A DNA stretch of 64,000 nucleotides from Diphasiastrum complanatum (Eukaryota; Streptophyta; Lycopodiopsida; Lycopodiales; Lycopodiaceae), in contig CM055100.1 of the NCBI GenBank assembly GCA_029204225.1, positions 26,552,649 through 26,616,648 on the forward strand, given 5' to 3'. A model generated the notes under the pieces. The model had not been told where the DNA came from and did not search any database. It worked only from the letters and a program-made list of their open reading frames with translations. Numbering within the stretch: the stretch's first letter is position 1; each line of letters starts with the position of its first letter. Of the stretch, positions 58,488 to 64,000 are shown piece by piece. Both the position numbers and the translations under genes were made by a program.

Positions 58488-58870
58488 ACGAATGGGTCGT
58501 AGGGGCCAAACACAGCCGTATTAAAGCAACAATTCTCACAACTAGTGCCATCCTTAAAGGATAAGTCAACAAATTCTTTTTAGAATTACATGGCGCCTTG
58601 AAAAATTTAGAATGCCCACCAGATTTCTTTTGTTTCTTCGGGCAATCTTTTGAAAGAGATGCAGGAGACACAAGCCGCCGGTCCTTGCCTTGTCATATTC
58701 AGTGCGATCTAGCTTCATGTGCTTTTTCCCGCCTTGGCAACCGGTGTCCGTCCTGTCCTTGTCCCGCTTCTTGAAAAATTTATTTTCTTTTTGCTCAGCC
58801 TTGGGCAAAATTTGCTCCTTATGAGAATCTATATGGGTGTTATTGAAGATTTTTGCGAAGACCATAACCT
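58488..58870 (-). pseudogene. Gag tail, element L
   Basis: Lys/Glu-rich frames at 58,441-58,865 (KEQILPKAEQKENKFFKKRD) with a possible knuckle-like CQGGKKHMKLDRTEYDKARTG segment. The zinc knuckle proper is not preserved. The LINE begins about 10 bp further on. Confidence 0.5.
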
Positions 58871-58879
58871 TGGTCCTCG

Positions 58880-60425
58880 ATAGTCTGCGGTTGGTTGCAC
58901 CGACTCCTAGTTGAAATTCTTTCGGATGCTCTTGACATGGTCCACGCGGCCAACAAGAGACTAAAGACTCAGCGTACCAGAGATATTTAGGACCTTAAAT
59001 CTGAATTGTTTATCCATGCTGCTGTCCCACTCTCTCCCATCTTAGCCACTCTACTCAACCGTGCTGTTGTCTCTAGTTTCCCATCTTCTTGGTGTACTAA
59101 CATTATCCACCCTATCCTCAGAAATGGTGACCCCATGGACCCTAGTAACTACCGTACCATCATGATTGGGCATAGTATTGCGAAGTTGTATGGCACTATT
59201 CTTTAGTCAGCGATAAGTTTTGAGGCAAAGATGAAGAGATTACATTCTATGGGCCAGGCAGGCTTCCGAGCTCACCATTCCACCATAGACCACATCTTCA
59301 CTCTTCGAGCTATCAATGAGGAGGCTAGACATAGGAGACAGAGGGTTTACTGTTGGTTTGTGGACTTCAGGAAGGCCTTTGATTCTGTCCCACGTTCCCT
59401 TGTCATCTAGAGGTTACAAGACCTTGGCTTCTCCACTGATATTGTCTTGGCAGTGATGGCACTTTATGGTTAGTCCTAGGTTCAGAGTGATATCGACATC
59501 TTAGATAAGATATGGAGCACCATTGGGGTGAAGCGGGGTTGCTCCCTCTCCCCCACGCCCTTTGGATTATATATTGATGAGCTTGAGAAAGTTATTGAGC
59601 AGTGTGGTGGTACAGGTTGCAGGCTTAGTGACATTTTGATTGCGATCCTTCTTCATGCGGATGATGTGGCTCTAGTTTCTATGACTAGAGAGGGCTTATA
59701 GAGTCAATTAGACGGTCTTCATGCTTTTTGTACCGGATGGGATTTGAGGGTTAACATTGCGAAGACCAAGGTTATCGTCTTCAATACATCTAGGGCATTC
59801 ATGCAGCGACAAGAGCTTATCTTAGACGGACAACCACTGGAGGTTGTATCATCGTACACTTACTTAGGTGTCCTCTTTACTGGTTCTATGTTTGCTATGA
59901 GACAGGCTGCTACAGCTAGACTTGGGAAGGGACACGCTTCCCTTGTATAGCTAGAGAAGTTCTCCTTTCAGAGATTTATTCGGGACGCCTTGAGTAAGTG
60001 TCGACTTTTTTGATACTCTTGTTATCCATGACTCCCGACACAGAGATGTGAGATGGCGTACCACTCAGATTCCTATTGCTCGTAGAATCATTGACATGAG
60101 GAGACACACACTTCACAGATGACCTCCTAGACGACGTCATCAGCACACATTACCTCCAGCTGCAGTCTCCATTACATCATTCTTCAACGGCAGTAGGATT
60201 TGATTGATGATTTTATGATGGGCATATTCATGCATATCATCACCACCATCATAGTTAGATTTTGTTGTTAGCAGTTATTAGCAATTATCAGATATTGGTA
60301 GCTATTAGATGGTAGTTGTTTTTAGTAGCTACACTTCATATATGTTTTGATATGTACTCTTTGTCTTATATGCCTTTTGGCATGGAAAAAGACGTTAATA
60401 AAGCTTTCTTTCTTTCTTTCTTTCT
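58880..60425 (+). pseudogene. LINE reverse transcriptase fragment, 3' part of a LINE
   Basis: Plus strand: SPILATLLNRAVVSSFPSSW, NGDPMDPSNYRTIMIGHSIA, KLYGTIL, GQAGFRAHHSTIDHIFTLRA, VYCWFVDFRKAFDSVPRSLV, GVKRGCSLSP, then ILLHADDVALVS (catalytic box, His in place of Tyr/Phe) and TKVIVFN, SYTYLGVLF. This is the RT of a plant LINE with about seven stops. The 3' UTR holds an AATAAAG and ends in (CTTT)n at 60,402-60,424, a simple-repeat tail. The endonuclease half is absent, as in a 5'-truncated copy. Located in intron 2, sense orientation. Confidence 0.9.
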
Positions 60426-61288
60426 CACTATAAGCTCAAGTTGGAATTTTCTTGAAAGGAATTTGTTAAATTCAAGCTTGGAGAGCATTTTACTTTTTTT
60501 GATAGTATTGAGACGTCTTTCCATTTTTAGAAATAAGGAGAATTGAAATTTGGAAAGTTTTTCTTTATGAAATTTGTTTATGGGACCAACAATTGTTGGT
60601 GGATACTTGCATAATAGAAGATTTTTTGAGAGGGGGGTTCCCCATCTTGACCTCTCTATGCTTTACATGGCTTTACATGTGTGAATGAATGATGTGATGT
60701 GATTACATAGGATGCATTTTCTTCTCTGATGTTACATGCAATGTTTATTTCCACAGTTTGATTGGTTTTTCCATGTTAGTTCTGTATGCATGCAAGTCAT
60801 ATCGTTATAGTTTGAGGATATGCTAGCCACCTCTCGAGATTACAAGAGTTATCTTATGCTTTCACAAAATTTATCTAAATGCCTAATGTGACCTAGCAAT
60901 TTGAAATTGTCTAGCAAAAATAGACATGTACTTTTTACAATGCACATTTAGCTGTTATAGACTACTTTAGAGTTGCAGTTCCTTCTTTAAAATTCACACA
61001 CTTTTGCTTTTCACTAATGTGTGAATACTCTTGGGTCCTTACGACACGAATAGGGTTGTTGTAGCATATAGTCAGTGCTATGCATGATGATCTAAGACTT
61101 CATGGATGGATTCCATAAATTGCACATTTGTCTTGTTACATGTTGCTATTATTGTAGACATAGCATTGGTATATCTTTCAGTTTCCCTTGAAATCATCCC
61201 ATAGCCATAGAAACATGGGGTTCTGGAAGTGTTCCAAATCGAGCGTACTAAGAACAGTTCCAGACTCCAGCAACATTCTGAATCAGAA

Positions 61289-61334
<46 letters not shown>

Positions 61335-62305
61335 TTGTGTTTTTTTTGGTTCTTTTTCATATATGTGTTAGGGTGGGAAAGAAAGAACAATTTCAGGCTG
61401 GAAAAAAATTCCAAACACATTGCAATTTGTTGTGAATTGTGAACCCATGTTATTTTAGACTACTCACCATAGGGATTTCAAAACTCCAAAAAATCCGAGA
61501 AATGTAACAAACTACCATGATCCATCCAAAAATTGACATAGAGACTAGCATCTAAAAATTCTAAACTTTAACAAAACAATATTAGATATGTATTATGAAG
61601 AAATGGCGAATACTATACATGTAATACAAAAGCGTCCATAAACTTCACAAAGCATAGTCACTTTTACCCTCTTCTATGTGCTACGATCACCTTCTTCCAC
61701 ACATCATGGCCGTCACATAAAGTGCTCACACAACCTATTTGGCCTCGTATTGCTCTCTCCACAAGCTCCTCAATCTCTATAGGAAGTGTGTTGGAACTAA
61801 GCGTCACGACGACTGTTATAAAAAATTTACAGTATTCTAGGGCACAACGTTCCGGGGTTCTGGAATGTTGGGCCTTGAAACAACTTGCCGGTGCTCCTTA
61901 GCCCACAACTTAACCTTAATGTTGTCCTTGTGGTCATCCTCTACCACATGGATTGTTTCCAATTGATTTGTGAATATTGTGCTTACAAAACACAAAAAAG
62001 AAACCTAGAAAGAAGGCTGAAGTACATCAAATATGATCAATGGCTAAAGCCCTACAAGCGATGCCATCAGGTTCTCCAATATCAAAGGTTGAATAAGTGT
62101 CTCTAGTCCCTATTTACCCTCAATAGATGCTCTAAAATGGAAGCTTCTTGAGACTTAGGCAATCTAAGAATGGCTTTGAGACACTAAAGGATGGACAAAA
62201 CGTGCACTTAAACAAGTTTTAGTTGTCATATGTTGTAGACATTTTAGCTCTTACTAAATGTTAAGATCTTGGGAACATACTAATCCATGCCTCTTCTGGT
62301 GTCAG
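60426..62305 (+). other. Intron 2, last part, no gene recognised
   Basis: No transposon protein was recognised. Contains an AC microsatellite (61,290-61,333). Other frames are short and unremarkable. Confidence 0.5.
61290..61333 (+). repeat. (AC)n microsatellite, 44 bp
   Basis: About 22 uninterrupted AC units in intron 2. The open frames across it (Thr-His or Cys-Val repeats) are artefacts. Confidence 0.97.
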
Positions 62306-62488
62306 CTCACAGATAGAACATCTTATGGCATGGCACCTGGGTCATTGGCTTTGAAGATGACCCAATTCTATTCTGATATTTACATGCGTCGAGCATTTCG
62401 ATCCTCAGTGTTGGCTCTTGAACCAGATGCAATCATTTTTCTTGGTGATCTCTTTGACGGAGGACCTTATTTATCAGATGGGGAGTAC
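62306..62488 (+). CDS. MPPE1/PGAP5/Cdc1-like metallophosphoesterase, exon 3
   Basis: 61 codons continuing exon 2 in phase 0: LTDRTSYGMAPGSLALKMTQ, FYSDIYMRRAFRSSVLALEP, DAIIFLGDLFDGGPYLSDGE. The acceptor is GGTGTCAG before 62,306. LGDLFDGG is the second metal-binding motif (G-D-x-x-D) of the calcineurin-like fold. The donor is uncertain: GTATGT at 62,489 gives ...GEY in phase 0, while GTACGT at 62,485 would end the exon at 62,484 inside the Glu codon, which could restore the Glu-Trp known in homologues at this place. Further exons (the remaining His and Asn-His motifs) are outside the window. Confidence 0.87.
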
Positions 62489-64000
62489 GTATGTGTGAAA
62501 ATGTTTGCAAGTTGAAATTGATTTGATCTTTTCTTGATTCTGATCAATTTGGTTAGGTATCTTGTTACATTAATAAAAAATGAGCCGTCAAGTTTACTTT
62601 ATTCGGCATATTCTTGGTTTTCTTCTCACTGTGACATTCTTTGATTTGGGCAGCTAGTTTAGTAAATTGAAGCATTATGATTTTCAACATTCCTGATTGA
62701 CATGGTACATCATTTGTATGATGCAAACTTGTTTTTAGAAGTAGCATATTGTACTTACTAGATCATGACCTCATCTTTATCATGTGCATGTGCTTTTTAT
62801 AGTTTTTGACTAAGGCATCCTCAATTCCATCATGTACTGGTTTGGTGATATTTTTCAAATTGAGAATTAGGAATGATAGAAATGGTTTTTATGTGAAAAG
62901 TTGGGTTACTTGGTTTGTAACATTTTGGAGAGGGGGCATTTATAGCTTTAGATTTTGATAAAATGCCATCATTTGCCTTATTATGACAACGATTCTAAAA
63001 AGTGACAAGAAGCTTTGTTTACGGTTCTACCAAGAGTAACCCAAGCTGAACTAATTATGCTTCATTTTTACGTGTCTCTTAATTGTTTCCATTTAGAATG
63101 GTGTCCTAGCTAATCAAGAATATGGTTCAAGTTCAAGCCTTGTTTTCTTATCACTACTAACTCACAAGTTAAAGTTCAATATAGCAAATGACTAGATGTT
63201 TGACTATGTTACTCATTAGAGATCCATGCAAGAAATAGCTTGAAAGGCACCATTTATATATGCTCACACTATATTTTGAGAAAATTCTCCAACTATAAGC
63301 TCCCCGTCCAATCTTTGTAGCTGTTTGGTTCCTAGATACACTACTTTAAGTGGAAAAGTTAAATCCATTAGTGAAGCAATATAGGACAGGTCTCATATTT
63401 GATTGATAAAGTTCTTTGGTATTTTCATATAAACTTTTGACTCCTTTTTTATTTTGTTTAATAAATTTTATTCTCATAAAAATCAATTGTCTTAGCTTCT
63501 AGTATTCTACATGAGAATTTGGAAGTTTTGGGCCAATGTTCAAATGTAATGGATAGTACATCTATATGGACCATGGGACTAAATATGTTGTCATCTGTCA
63601 TTTGGACCATATAAATTGGGCACTTGGCCTTGGCATTATTCAGAGTACTGATGAAGTGTTTGTTTGTTATTTGGCCTCTAGTGGTAGCATGCAGGTCATT
63701 TCCCAGCTTGGCCCCTCCTCATATCATAGTTTTGTGAAGCCCACGAATCATTTAGTTGCTAGACCATATCGGAGTTAACTAGAACCATTGACCAATGAGC
63801 ATATAATCACCGCACTAGTATAGAACACAAGCCTATAATCATCGCTAAGCCTAGGAGACGATGATGGCATCATTGATCAATACACTAAGTAGTAGCTCTG
63901 GCGTCCCACACCACCATAGCAGCTATGAACTCACCTTGTTTTACTTGCCTTGCCATGCTTTTCTTGCGCATATAAAGCTCTCTTTATTTAGCCTGTATCC
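62489..64000 (+). other. Intron 3 (partial), no gene recognised
   Basis: No sequence resembling the next metallophosphoesterase exon or any transposon protein is visible to the end of the window. AT-rich with short chance frames. Confidence 0.5.

Noticed and set aside
61188-61442. Frames with Thr-His repeats
   Set aside because: Created by the AC microsatellite.
62489-64000. A fourth metallophosphoesterase exon
   Set aside because: No frame with the expected motif after GDxxD (a Trp-Gln-Glu-type helix, then GNHD) was found before the window ends.

Overview
The window looks like a repeat-rich nuclear region of a land plant with a large genome. It carries fragments of many LTR retrotransposons of both plant superfamilies (Ty3/gypsy and Ty1/copia), plant-type primer binding sites, a LINE, hAT-like DNA-transposon sequence, and one low-copy plant gene with introns of about 9 kb. 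Long introns packed with decayed retroelements fit a fern, lycophyte or gymnosperm better than a compact angiosperm, but the species cannot be fixed from sequence alone.

Layout. 1-10.9 kb: AT-rich spacer, a minus-strand copia gag remnant with its iMet primer site and LTR edge (2.0-3.5 kb), a TRIM-like LTR (5.7 kb), a gypsy gag/protease/RT fragment 'A' on the minus strand (5.8-8.0 kb), a 126-bp GA tract and a striking nested palindrome (8.2 kb). 10.9-16.4 kb: element 'B', a two-LTR element that encodes only gag, with a 150-bp tandem array in its leader. 16.45-23.85 kb (minus): element 'E/C', with RT, RNase H, integrase, a spacer, a broken coiled-coil ORF of about 1,000 codons, a polypurine-side region and a 3' LTR. 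23.85-29.2 kb (minus): gypsy element 'F' (gag, protease, RT, RNase H, integrase, primer site). 29.2-34.4 kb: LTR sequence and copia element 'H' (integrase, RT, RNase H). 34.4-40.2 kb (plus): gypsy element 'D' (LTR end, primer site, repetitive leader, gag, protease, RT start) fused to an integrase tail. 41.3-42.8 kb: a second copy ('G') of F-type pol, flanked by a perfect 28-bp inverted repeat.

44.2 kb to the right edge: a plus-strand host gene for an MPPE1/PGAP5/Cdc1-like metallophosphoesterase. Three exons are visible (44,223-44,348; 53,404-53,475; 62,306-about 62,488) and the gene continues out of the window. Intron 1 (9.06 kb) holds copia element 'I', itself carrying an insertion of a 692-bp hAT-like element with an 8-bp target duplication, plus gypsy, copia and BED-finger fragments. 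Intron 2 (8.83 kb) holds gypsy element 'L', split by a 1,072-bp solo LTR with a perfect 5-bp target duplication, and a LINE.

Relationships. A, B, D and E/C appear to be parts or derivatives of one gypsy group. B and C share their polypurine-side end and LTR start. The D 5' LTR end matches the C LTR. A and D share gag tail, protease and RT, and both carry a UAG codon at the same position just before RT. The leaders of B and D and the pol-to-ORF spacer of E/C share alternating, mutually complementary GCGAGAGTT-type motifs. The most unusual biology here is this group: gag with several short zinc knuckles, a possible UAG readthrough site, a structured repetitive leader, and an extra coiled-coil ORF in the position where some plant gypsy elements carry an env-like ORF. 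All coding copies seen are damaged.
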